Shown here: piece by piece, positions 6,348 through 13,439 of the stretch
Numbering within the stretch: the first letter of the stretch is position 1
Layout of the letters: every line of letters starts with the position of its first letter
From: an uncultured Roseburia sp.
Lineage (GTDB): Bacteria > Bacillota > Clostridia > Lachnospirales > Lachnospiraceae
Assembly: GCA_910587865.1 (NCBI GenBank)
Contig: CAJUNX010000067.1
Location: 1-14,431 of the forward strand
Direction: 5' to 3'
Length of the DNA: 14,431 bases
Notes under the pieces: generated by a model
Seen by the model: only the letters and a program-made list of their open reading frames with translations
What the model was told of the DNA's origin: nothing
Databases searched by the model: none
Made by a program: the position numbers and the translations under genes

Positions 6348-7165
6348 CATCTGTAAACATGAATGAGATTGTCGGACACACGGATATCCTGTTTCTCTGC
6401 ATCGATACGCTGCGCTATGACGTGGCGTCCGCGGAGGAGGCGTCAGGCGGTACGCCGGTGTTAAATCAGTACGGCCCGTGGCTGGCCTGCCAGGCGCCGG
6501 GGAATTTTACGTACCCTTCTCACCATGCGATGTTTGCGGGATTTCTGCCCTGTCCGGCAGACGTCGGACGGATGGAGGAGCGTGAGCTTTTGTTTTATCC
6601 GCGGGCGATCGGCCTTCGGAGGAAGGTTCCGGAGGGGGCGTATGCGTTTTCCGGAAGCACGATCATGGAGGGGCTTGAAGCGGCCGGCTATCTGACCTGG
6701 TGTGTGGGCGGCGTCTCATTTTTTGACAAAAGATCCGATATGGGAAAGGTGTTTCCGGGATATTTTATGAGAAGCGACTGGAATCCGTCGTTTGGCTGTC
6801 CGGTAAAGGAGAGCACGCGCCATCAGGTTGATTTTATTTTGAATAAATTTGCCGCCATGGATACCGGAAAGCGGATTTTTTTGTATCTCAATATCGATGC
6901 GGTGCATGATCCGAATTATTTTTATCTGGAAGGAGAAAAAACGGACAGCCTGTTGACGCATGCGGCGGCGCTTAAGTATGTGGACGGCGAGCTGGGCAGG
7001 CTGCTTGACGGATGGAAGGCGGCGCGCGGCGACGCGTTCGTGATCTGCTGTTCGGATCACGGGACATGCTACGGGGAGGACGGATGTTATCGGCACGGGA
7101 TCAACCATCCTGCGGTGCTCACGGTTCCGTATAAACATTTTCGGTTGGGAGAGGCGGGAAAATGA
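6344..7165 (+). CDS. STM4013-family alkaline-phosphatase/sulfatase-fold hydrolase
   Basis: A 273-aa protein of the alkaline phosphatase superfamily. Expected metal site residues are visible: Asp21 in LFLCIDTLRYD, His188 in NIDAVHDPN, Asp238-His239 in CCSDHGTCYG, and His255 in GINHPAV. The probable nucleophile is Thr56 in GNFTYPSHHAMFAG, in place of the Cys/Ser of true sulfatases. Threonine nucleophiles occur in phosphodiesterase and phosphoglycerol-transferase branches. No signal peptide or membrane anchor, so it would act in the cytoplasm, unlike most sulfatases. ATG 6344 overlaps the upstream stop (ATGA) and has GGAGGAGGGG just before it; an upstream in-frame GTG at 6326 is less likely. The substrate is unknown; a phosphate-ester or phosphodiester is my inference. 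Confidence 0.85.
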   Translation: MTSVNMNEIVGHTDILFLCIDTLRYDVASAEEASGGTPVLNQYGPWLACQAPGNFTYPSHHAMFAGFLPCPADVGRMEERELLFYPRAIGLRRKVPEGAYAFSGSTIMEGLEAAGYLTWCVGGVSFFDKRSDMGKVFPGYFMRSDWNPSFGCPVKESTRHQVDFILNKFAAMDTGKRIFLYLNIDAVHDPNYFYLEGEKTDSLLTHAAALKYVDGELGRLLDGWKAARGDAFVICCSDHGTCYGEDGCYRHGINHPAVLTVPYKHFRLGEAGK

Positions 7166-8601
7166 ATCCTTATATTCAGTATATGTACAGTTATCCGCAC
7201 AAGACGGCCTATCGGCCGATGCAAAAGAGGAGGCTGGCGGATTACGCCCGATGTCTTACGGGGGACGGACACGGGCTGTATTTTCACATCCCGTTCTGCC
7301 AGGCGAAGTGCGGTTACTGCAATCTGTTTTCCGTGACCGGGCAGAGTGAGGAGGCCATGGAGCGGTATCTGGACGCGGCGGAGCGTCAGTGTATGCAGTA
7401 CCGGGAGGTGACGGATCCGGCGCGCACGAGGTTTTCGGAGCTGGTGGTCGGCGGAGGGACGCCGCTGCTGCTGACAGGACGGCAGCTTCGGCGGATGTTT
7501 GGGATGATAGAGAGCCGGTTTGACTTTTCGGAGGGGAGGGAGCTTGTCATTGAGACGGCGCCCAATCAGACGACAGAAGAGAAGCTTTCGCTGTTAAAAG
7601 AGGCCGGCGTGACACGGGTCAGCATGGGGATCCAGAGCTTTTCGGAGAAGGAGCTTCGCACGCTCGGACGGCAGCATGACGCGGCGCGTGCCAGGGAGGC
7701 GCTCGGGCGGTTAAAGGAGACGGGATTTCCCTGTGTGAATGTCGATTTTATCTACGGGGTTCCGGGACAGACGGTGGAAAGTCTGCTGGCTTCTCTGCAG
7801 GAGGCGCTGCGCTATGAGCCGGACGAGATTTTTCTGTATCCGCTGTATGTAAAACACGGCGCGTATCTGACGTACACCGGGGTGACGCCGGATGCCGCGC
7901 TTGCACGGATGCAGTACCGGGAAGCGTCCGCCTTTCTTAAGCAGGCGGGGTTCCGGCAGGACTCCATGCGGCGGTTTGTGCGGGGGGCGGCGGGAAGCCG
8001 GGAATTTTCGGAGTGCGGGTTCGGCAATTCGCTCGCGCTCGGCTGCGGGGGGCGGAGTTACCTGGGCCGGCTGCATTTCTGCAGCCCCTATGCGATCACG
8101 CAGAAGGACTGTCTCGCGCGGCTGAGAGAGTATGAGGAGACAGAAGATTTTACAGTGATCAGCCACGGGATTCTGCTGTCGGAGGAGGAGCAGAGGCGGC
8201 GCTATGTGATCCGGCATCTGCTGATCTGGCCGGGAATCGATACCGGGCGGTATGAGGAGCTGTTTCACAAAGCGGTGTGGGAGGATTTTCCGGTGTTACA
8301 CGAGTGGGAGGCGCAGGGATATCTGACGCGGCGGGAGACGAAACGGACAAAGCCGGATGCAGGTGCGCCGGAAAATCCGCTGCCGGGAGAAAACCCGGAC
8401 GGGGTCCGAAACGCCGGGATGAACCCATGCACCGGCGCGGCGCCTGGCGGACGCGTTACCTGGCTGGCACTGACGGAGGCGGGGATGGAGCTCTCGGATT
8501 ATCTCGGGCCGCAGCTGATCTCGGATGACGTGCGCCGCGCGATGGAGGAATGGGAGAAGGAGGCGGGCTGTGAGTCGTCGCACGATAATCTACAGAGGTA
8601 G
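7162..8601 (+). CDS. STM4012-family HemN-like radical SAM protein
   Basis: A 479-aa cytoplasmic radical SAM enzyme. The Fe-S motif is Cys46-x3-Cys50-x2-Cys53 in FHIPFCQAKCGYC, with the HemN/HemW-like GGGTP at 97-101, ETAPNQTTEEKL, RVSMGIQSF and NVDFIYGVPGQT. A HemN-like C-terminal domain follows. It is related to coproporphyrinogen dehydrogenase and HemW but lies outside any heme context and belongs to the STM401x set. The ATG overlaps the previous stop. Residues about 393-430 form a Pro/Gly/Asn-rich insert near the C-terminus that breaks the HemN-like domain and corresponds to a DNA segment with inverted ends. The reading frame continues 32 nt into the next gene. The reaction is unknown. Confidence 0.88.
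   Translation: MNPYIQYMYSYPHKTAYRPMQKRRLADYARCLTGDGHGLYFHIPFCQAKCGYCNLFSVTGQSEEAMERYLDAAERQCMQYREVTDPARTRFSELVVGGGTPLLLTGRQLRRMFGMIESRFDFSEGRELVIETAPNQTTEEKLSLLKEAGVTRVSMGIQSFSEKELRTLGRQHDAARAREALGRLKETGFPCVNVDFIYGVPGQTVESLLASLQEALRYEPDEIFLYPLYVKHGAYLTYTGVTPDAALARMQYREASAFLKQAGFRQDSMRRFVRGAAGSREFSECGFGNSLALGCGGRSYLGRLHFCSPYAITQKDCLARLREYEETEDFTVISHGILLSEEEQRRRYVIRHLLIWPGIDTGRYEELFHKAVWEDFPVLHEWEAQGYLTRRETKRTKPDAGAPENPLPGENPDGVRNAGMNPCTGAAPGGRVTWLALTEAGMELSDYLGPQLISDDVRRAMEEWEKEAGCESSHDNLQR
8338..8455 (+). repeat. palindrome-rich in-frame insert in the radical SAM gene
   Basis: This stretch encodes about residues 393-430 of the HemN-like protein. It is bounded by imperfectly inverted sequences, AGGTGCGCCGG near the left and CCGGCGCGGCGCCT near the right, with an inner hairpin CCGGG-agaaaa-CCCGG. 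Borders are approximate and judged by eye from the low-complexity protein sequence and the inverted ends. Confidence 0.4.
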
Positions 8602-10279
8602 TATAAAAAGCTGCAATTATCGCTGTTCCTACTGTCCGTTTTCCAAACATCCGGCATCTGCGCGGGAAATGGAGCGCGACAGGGCACAGTGGTTTTCGTT
8701 TGTCCGGCGGGTGGCAGAGACGGGCGGGCAGTCGGAAACAGGAGCCGTTCTCGTGGCGCCGTACGGGGAGGCACTGATTCATCCCTGGTACTGGGAAGGA
8801 CTGGCGGAGCTTTCGGCGCTGCCCTGGATAGATGCTGCAGGCGCGCAGACGAATCTGAGTTTCCCGGAGGAATTGCCGGAGCGGTTTGCGGCTTTTGGAG
8901 GTGCGGTAAAAAAACTGCGGCTGTGGGCGACCTTTCATCCGGAAATGACGGACGCAGCGGCGTTTGCGGATCGATGCAGAGCGCTGATCCGGCGCGGGGT
9001 TACGGTCTGCGCCGGGGCGGTCGGGGCGCCGGGTGCGGCAGAAGTCCTGCGGGAGCTGCGGCGTCTGCTGCCAGAGGAGTGCTATTTCTGGATCAACCGG
9101 ATGGACGGGATGAAGAGAACTTACACAGAGGAAGAAAAGCAGGTATTTTCAGAGCTGGATCCGTACTTTTACCGTGAGCTCCTCTGTCATCCCGCAGATC
9201 CCGCGCAGTGTGCGGGGCGGCTGATGGCGGAGGGAGACGGAAGGCTTCGCGCCTGCAATATCAGTCCGGTGCAGAAGGAGAGATGGCGGCATCCGGTTTC
9301 GGCGGAAGGAGCGGGGAGGATTCCCGCAGGTGTGACGGACGCGATGTCAAAGCCGATAGAATCAAAACAGCTGCTTCTGCCGGCCGTCTGTAACCGGAAG
9401 CGATGCAGCTGCTATCTCGCCTACGGCGGGCGGGAAAATCTCGTCAATCAGCTCCTGTTCGGCCCGTACCCGGTATTTCGGATTCCGCGCCGCCCGAAGG
9501 CGGTATTTCTGGACATTGTGGGGACGCTGCTTTTGGAACGGCCGGACAGAGGAGGAGAGAGTGAGAGGATCGGAGTGCCTGGCTGCGAGGGAGAGAACGC
9601 CAGGGCCAGGCTGCCTGGCCAGGAGAGTGAGAGGATCGGAGTGCCTGGCTGCGAGGGAGAGAACGCCAGGGCCGGGCAGTCCGGCCGGTATAAGGAGCCG
9701 GACGAGGAACTCGTGACAGGTCTTCGCGTGCTCCGCGCGCAGGGTGTACCGCTGTTTCTGGCCACAACCCTGCCTTACAGAGAAGCGGCGAAGCGCTGTC
9801 AGAGGATCTGGCATCTGTTTTCCGGCGGGGTGTTTTCCGGCGGAGCACAGATCTGTATGACTGCAGACGAAGCAAATGGACGGGACGGCACAGAGAATCG
9901 AAGCTTCTTTTACGAGCTGGAGGAAGAGATCCTTCTGGCACTGGAACGGCGGAAAGCAGACGGATACCGGATCCTTAAATACCGGAATGCCGGGAGGCTG
10001 TACAAAATCACACTGTGCCGTGCGGCGCGCCGTCCGTGGAGCGCCGGGGAGGCGGAGGAGATCTGCGGCGATCTGCTTCTGGGATATCGGGCCAGGTATC
10101 TGATCGAGGGTCACTGCCTGCAGATCATTTCGGATCGGGCGGATAAGGCGGCAGGGGTGCGGATGATCTGCAGCTGGCTTGGGATTTCGCCGAATGAGGC
10201 GTTTGCGGCAGGGGATTCCCCGGAGGATTTCGGAATGTGCGCTTTGTGCGGGTATCATGATTCTGTATCTGAGCGGTAA
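8570..10279 (+). CDS. STM4011-family radical SAM protein fused to a HAD-like domain
   Basis: A 569-aa two-domain protein. Residues 1-305 form a radical SAM domain: IIYRGSIKSCNYRCSYCPFSK with Cys15-x3-Cys19-x2-Cys22, and a second cluster CNRKRCSCYLAYGG (Cys274, 279, 281) that may bind an auxiliary Fe-S centre. Residues from about 309 form a HAD domain: FLDIVGTLL (Asp315 nucleophile), FLATT (motif II Thr), Lys526 and FAAGDSPEDFGM (motif IV). The Asp expected two residues after the nucleophile is Val317. Between motif I and motif II lies a 66-bp tandem repeat (residues 330-373). The HAD end looks short, stopping soon after motif IV. GTG 8570 is the chosen start because GAAGGAGG lies 6 nt upstream; a longer frame from 8525 adds an Arg-rich tail overlapping the previous gene. 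Normal family members are about 290 aa, so the fusion is unusual. Confidence 0.87.
   Translation: MSRRTIIYRGSIKSCNYRCSYCPFSKHPASAREMERDRAQWFSFVRRVAETGGQSETGAVLVAPYGEALIHPWYWEGLAELSALPWIDAAGAQTNLSFPEELPERFAAFGGAVKKLRLWATFHPEMTDAAAFADRCRALIRRGVTVCAGAVGAPGAAEVLRELRRLLPEECYFWINRMDGMKRTYTEEEKQVFSELDPYFYRELLCHPADPAQCAGRLMAEGDGRLRACNISPVQKERWRHPVSAEGAGRIPAGVTDAMSKPIESKQLLLPAVCNRKRCSCYLAYGGRENLVNQLLFGPYPVFRIPRRPKAVFLDIVGTLLLERPDRGGESERIGVPGCEGENARARLPGQESERIGVPGCEGENARAGQSGRYKEPDEELVTGLRVLRAQGVPLFLATTLPYREAAKRCQRIWHLFSGGVFSGGAQICMTADEANGRDGTENRSFFYELEEEILLALERRKADGYRILKYRNAGRLYKITLCRAARRPWSAGEAEEICGDLLLGYRARYLIEGHCLQIISDRADKAAGVRMICSWLGISPNEAFAAGDSPEDFGMCALCGYHDSVSER
9557..9688 (+). repeat. 66-bp tandem duplication in the radical SAM-HAD gene
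   Basis: Copies at 9557-9622 and 9623-9688 agree over their first 51 bases and encode ESERIGVPGCEGENARA twice. Each copy contains the inverted pair CCTGGC/GCCAGG (first copy 9578-9583 and 9599-9604). The junction carries a perfect 10-bp palindrome CCTGGCCAGG (9614-9623) and GGCCAGGC/GCCTGGCC arms (9604-9611, 9613-9620). The length is a multiple of three, so the frame is kept. Confidence 0.93.
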
Positions 10280-10490
10280 ACGGAAAATTTACGGAGGAAA
10301 AGATTGAAACATTCCTTCGCAAAAGCGCTTTGGCAAGCATTTTGGTGATATGTCAAGAACTTTTTGAAAAAGATTTTGATATGTTTTTAAAATATGCTTT
10401 TTTTATAAAAATGCCTGCGACTTCATCAATATTATTGCAAATAAAAGTTGGGTTCCTAATTTAATTGTCTTTCAATATGTTTTTTCTGAT
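10280..10490. other. intergenic region with composition break and an aborted gene start
   Basis: Just after the operon GGAGG (10293-10297) precedes TTG at 10304 with 6-nt spacing. The frame reads MKHSFAKALWQAFW and then stops. This looks like the start of a lost sixth gene. From about 10335 the DNA becomes strongly AT-rich. A separate open stretch without a start, 10273-10464, contains SILVICQELFEKDFD and could be a decayed coding fragment. AAAGCGCTTT (10322-10331) is a 10-bp palindrome. I see no convincing terminator for the operon. Confidence 0.4.
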
Positions 10491-10859
10491 ATGCAAAAGC
10501 ATTCAAAACCCAATGAAATTATTCACTTCAAAAAAGTGTTTTCTGACTATTTTAATCAAAAAGTACCGAAAGAATCCTATATAGTACTTAATGATATTAA
10601 CTTAGACAATTCACGTGGGGGTGGTCGAGATCACTTTTGTAGCTTGTATAGAAAACTTGAGGGTGTAAAAGAAGTTCATGGAAGGTTTCGCAATGAAAAT
10701 TCACGTAGCAGTTACTATCCTTGTGGTTATCCTTATGGTGATAATTCGTTAGGGGAGTTTCCTGATAATAAAAATTTTTTTAATTTAATACCTTGGCAGG
10801 AATATTCCCCATTCAATACCTGTGCAAGCGCACAAATGCTGATAAAGAAAGAGGTGTAA
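10491..10859 (+). CDS. hypothetical protein upstream of DUF1848
   Basis: A 122-aa protein I do not recognise. It is polar, rich in Asn, Tyr and Phe, with no signal peptide or membrane helix. It has a GGGRDHFCSLYRKLEGV segment near the middle and a YYPCGYPYG motif later. Codon use is AT-rich like the following gene. Its stop is one base before the DUF1848 start, and the downstream ribosome site AGAGGTG lies inside its last codons, which argues for a co-transcribed pair. No good ribosome site precedes ATG 10491 and the frame stays open upstream to 10380, so the start is uncertain and it may be a 5'-truncated gene. Confidence 0.5.
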   Translation: MQKHSKPNEIIHFKKVFSDYFNQKVPKESYIVLNDINLDNSRGGGRDHFCSLYRKLEGVKEVHGRFRNENSRSSYYPCGYPYGDNSLGEFPDNKNFFNLIPWQEYSPFNTCASAQMLIKKEV

Positions 10860-10860
10860 A

Positions 10861-11802
10861 ATGATTATAAGTGTTAGTCGAAGAACAGATATTCCAACAT
10901 ATTATTCAGAGTGGTTTTATAATCGAATTAAGGAAGGGTATGTTTTAGTAAGAAATCCTATGAATATACATCAAATTGGGAAAATAAGTCTGAATCCAGA
11001 TGTTGTAGATGGGATTGTGTTTTGGACTAAAAATCCGGTTCCAATGCTCAATCGGATTTGTGAGTTAGAAAGGTATAATTATTATTTTCAGTTTACACTT
11101 AATTCATATAATAAAGATGTGGAACCTAATATTCCATCAAAAAACAAAATAATTATTCCAGCATTTCAGCAACTTTCTAAAATGATTGGAAAAGATAGAG
11201 TTATTTGGCGGTATGACCCTATATTTTTTAATGAAACTTATACGATGGAGTACCATTGCAAATATTTTCGTGTATTAGCGGCAAAACTTGCTAATTATAC
11301 AGAAAAGTGTACGGTAAGTTTTCTTGATTTTTATAGAAATACATCTCGTAATGTGCAACCATTAAAAATACAAAAAGAAACCAAGGAACAACAATTAGAA
11401 ATTATGCAAAGATTTTCAGAAATCGCAAAAGAATATGATATATATATAGACACTTGCGCAGAAGAAATGAATTTTGATCAATTTGGGATAGCTCATGCAC
11501 ATTGCATTGATAGGGAACGTTTTGAACGTATTGGACACTATAAACTCACGGTAGAAAAAGATGCAAATCAACGAACAGAATGCGGTTGTATAGCAAGTAT
11601 AGATATTGGAACATATAATACTTGTAAAAATGGCTGTTTATATTGCTATGCTAACTATAGCCATAATACTGTTATAAATAATACACAAAATCACAATCCA
11701 AAATCGCCACTCCTTTTTGGAGAAGTTGGAATTGATGATGTCATTAAAGAGCGAAAAGTGAAATCATGTAAAGAATGCCAATTAACATTATTTGATTTAT
11801 GA
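10861..11802 (+). CDS. DUF1848 family protein (radical SAM-like cysteine motif)
   Basis: A 313-aa protein of the DUF1848 family. The N-terminus MIISVSRRTDIPTYYSEWF is the family signature. VFWTKNP (54-59), WRYDPIFF (116-123) and SFLDFYRN (153-160) are further conserved blocks. Near the C-terminus Cys255-x3-Cys259-x2-Cys262 in CKNGCLYCYAN resembles a radical SAM Fe-S site placed at the unusual end of the chain. CGC at 241-243 and CKEC at 303-306 add more possible ligands. The function is not established. The start follows AGAGGTG by a short spacer, one base after the previous stop. AT-rich codon use contrasts with the operon to its left and suggests separate acquisition. Confidence 0.9.
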   Translation: MIISVSRRTDIPTYYSEWFYNRIKEGYVLVRNPMNIHQIGKISLNPDVVDGIVFWTKNPVPMLNRICELERYNYYFQFTLNSYNKDVEPNIPSKNKIIIPAFQQLSKMIGKDRVIWRYDPIFFNETYTMEYHCKYFRVLAAKLANYTEKCTVSFLDFYRNTSRNVQPLKIQKETKEQQLEIMQRFSEIAKEYDIYIDTCAEEMNFDQFGIAHAHCIDRERFERIGHYKLTVEKDANQRTECGCIASIDIGTYNTCKNGCLYCYANYSHNTVINNTQNHNPKSPLLFGEVGIDDVIKERKVKSCKECQLTLFDL

Positions 11803-11863
11803 TTAAGGGAAAAATGGACGTGGATTGATTTTTTAAATATATAATATCATTCTTTTGTTTATA

Positions 11864-11900
11864 AGACCGGAGCTACCAATATTCTCAACAGCTCCGGTCT
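11864..11900. terminator. perfect 11-bp hairpin, probable terminator for the minus-strand genes
   Basis: AGACCGGAGCT (11864-11874) pairs perfectly with AGCTCCGGTCT (11890-11900) around a 15-nt loop. It lies 8 nt beyond the stop of the S1-like gene on the minus strand. The T run is poor in both directions, so it could also be an mRNA-stabilising end or a boundary structure. It coincides with the switch from AT-rich to GC-richer DNA. Confidence 0.6.
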
Positions 11901-11907
11901 CATAGTA

Positions 11908-12909
11908 TCACAGATTCTGCCGGATAATCCGGGTAATGATCCCCACAGCCACGCCCCGTTCTTCATCAATCCGGGTGACGGCAAAGCTCACATCATCCTT
12001 CTTGCCGGGAGTCCGGTAGTCATAGCAGGAGTGGGCCACAGCGTTCACGCCGTTGGACAGCCGGATATAGACCACGCCTTTATGTACATCCGTGACCTTG
12101 CCGGCATACTTGCTCTGGATGCGGCATTTTTTCAGATTGTCATGGTTGGTGTTCTGGGGCACGCTTTTGATGTCAGCCTTGATGCCCATATCCTCCAGGC
12201 TGTCACGGCGCACGTTCAGGATGCGTACAAGCACCTGGTCGCCCACGGAAAAGCGCTCATGAGCATCTCCGATCCACTCCCAGGCCAGGTCGCGGGCCAT
12301 GATGGAGCACTCCACCCCGAAAACTTCCACACGGATAACTTTTTCTGCCACGGCGATCACACGGGCTTGGGCGATACGGCCCTCATATATGCGGTACATG
12401 CCTGCCGCATCCGTATCCAGATAGAAGATCTGCCGTTTCCGGAGCATGGCTTCCTTCCGGCTGGCAACCACGCTGCGGGTTTTGGAGTCAATGCCTTTGA
12501 CAATAAAATCAATTTCCGCTCCTAGCATATTGCCGAGGATCTTGTTCTGGCGCAGCATCAGTTCTGCATATTCCTGGCCGGAAGGGCTGCGGCCCACATT
12601 GATCATCATCTCTTTTAAGGGGATCACAATCCGGAAACCTTTATAGTCTACAATGGTGATGGTCTTTCCGTTGTCAGTCTGTTCGATCCCGCCAAGCTGC
12701 CCGGTAAGGATACGCCGGGTACGGTAGGCGTTATGAATCTCATGCCAGATGGCATCTTCACGGGATTCCTCCGTTTCCACTTCCCCGCGCACTTCCAGTG
12801 TCAGTACAGGGGCGTCTTCTTTTCTGCCTCTGGCCGCAGTACGCCGGGAAGGGGCAGCAGCAGAGGGAGCAGTGGATTCTGATATATCTTCCGTCCCAGT
12901 GGATTCCAT
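11908..12909 (-). CDS. S1-like RNA-binding-repeat protein of an integrative element
   Basis: A 333-aa protein with an Ala/Ser/Glu-rich disordered N-terminus (1-50) followed by three stretches that look like S1/OB-type domains. The first is at about 63-152 (degenerate; IVDYKGFRIVIP). The second is at 174-235 (GRIAQARVIAVAEKVIRVEV, SVGDQVLVRI). The third is at 263-330 (YAGKVTDVHKGVVYIRLSNG, DDVSFAVTRIDEERG). It is likely to bind single-stranded nucleic acid. Proteins annotated as S1-domain or ribosomal-S1-like are common in conjugative elements of gut Firmicutes, and the acidic protein directly upstream fits that setting; this is from general knowledge, not a search. It is not the housekeeping ribosomal S1. 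It lies 6 nt after the upstream stop with only a weak AGAAAG ribosome site, so it is probably coupled. Confidence 0.72.
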   Translation of the reverse strand: MESTGTEDISESTAPSAAAPSRRTAARGRKEDAPVLTLEVRGEVETEESREDAIWHEIHNAYRTRRILTGQLGGIEQTDNGKTITIVDYKGFRIVIPLKEMMINVGRSPSGQEYAELMLRQNKILGNMLGAEIDFIVKGIDSKTRSVVASRKEAMLRKRQIFYLDTDAAGMYRIYEGRIAQARVIAVAEKVIRVEVFGVECSIMARDLAWEWIGDAHERFSVGDQVLVRILNVRRDSLEDMGIKADIKSVPQNTNHDNLKKCRIQSKYAGKVTDVHKGVVYIRLSNGVNAVAHSCYDYRTPGKKDDVSFAVTRIDEERGVAVGIITRIIRQNL

Positions 12910-12915
12910 ATCTTT

Positions 12916-13413
12916 CTAGGGAATGGTTTTCTCCGTTCCATCCGCATCCTCTGCGGTATCCTGGGAGGGGAGTACGCTGTCAGGAGCGGTTTCCGGGAGG
13001 TCTGTTTCCTCGGCATCCGTTTCCTGTGCTTCCCCTGCAGGGCTTTCGGAAGTTTCTTCCTTTTTCCTGCGGGCGGTGCGTCTGGCCTTTGCCGGGGGAT
13101 TTTCTGTTTCGGGGGAAGACATCGCTTCCGGCTGTGCTTCACTAGAACCAGCCGCATCTTCCTGTGCTTCCCCAAACATTTCATCCTCTGTAAGTTCCGG
13201 AAGTCCTCCATCCTCCAGATCAGGGGTGTCAGACGGTTCCTGATCCATGCTGCCCAGGAGTTCATTTAAGCCCATGCCGTCCCCGTCTGTTTCAGACGGT
13301 GTGCCATCCTCTTCGCCAGGGAAAATTCCGGCTTCTGTATCCGCTGCCTCCACAGGGGTGTTTCCTTCCATCGAAGGGTTTTCCAGTTCCATAAGTTCTT
13401 TTTTTCTTGCCAT
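12916..13413 (-). CDS. acidic low-complexity protein of an integrative element
   Basis: A 165-aa, Glu/Asp/Pro/Ser/Thr-rich protein predicted to be mostly disordered. It has one basic patch (KARRTARRKK, about residues 109-118) in an otherwise acidic chain, and a short ordered-looking segment GLNELLGSMD. No catalytic motif. A strong ribosome site GGAGG sits 7 nt before ATG 13413. It is in the same direction as, and 6 nt from, the S1-like gene. It might be a partner of the nucleic-acid-binding protein downstream; function unknown. Confidence 0.7.
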   Translation of the reverse strand: MARKKELMELENPSMEGNTPVEAADTEAGIFPGEEDGTPSETDGDGMGLNELLGSMDQEPSDTPDLEDGGLPELTEDEMFGEAQEDAAGSSEAQPEAMSSPETENPPAKARRTARRKKEETSESPAGEAQETDAEETDLPETAPDSVLPSQDTAEDADGTEKTIP

Positions 13414-13439
13414 GTGTTTACCTCCATAGTGTAGTTATT

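Noticed and set aside
9362..10258. 298-codon open frame antisense to the radical SAM-HAD gene
   Set aside because: High GC removes stops on the opposite strand. No motifs, no start signal, and the sense strand carries all radical SAM and HAD motifs.
11849..11866. Possible att-like direct repeat: ATTC-TTGT-AAGA pattern here and again at 13717-13734, near both borders of the GC-richer block
   Set aside because: Only 12 of 18 positions agree in AT-rich sequence, which can easily arise by chance, and no integrase is present to support it.
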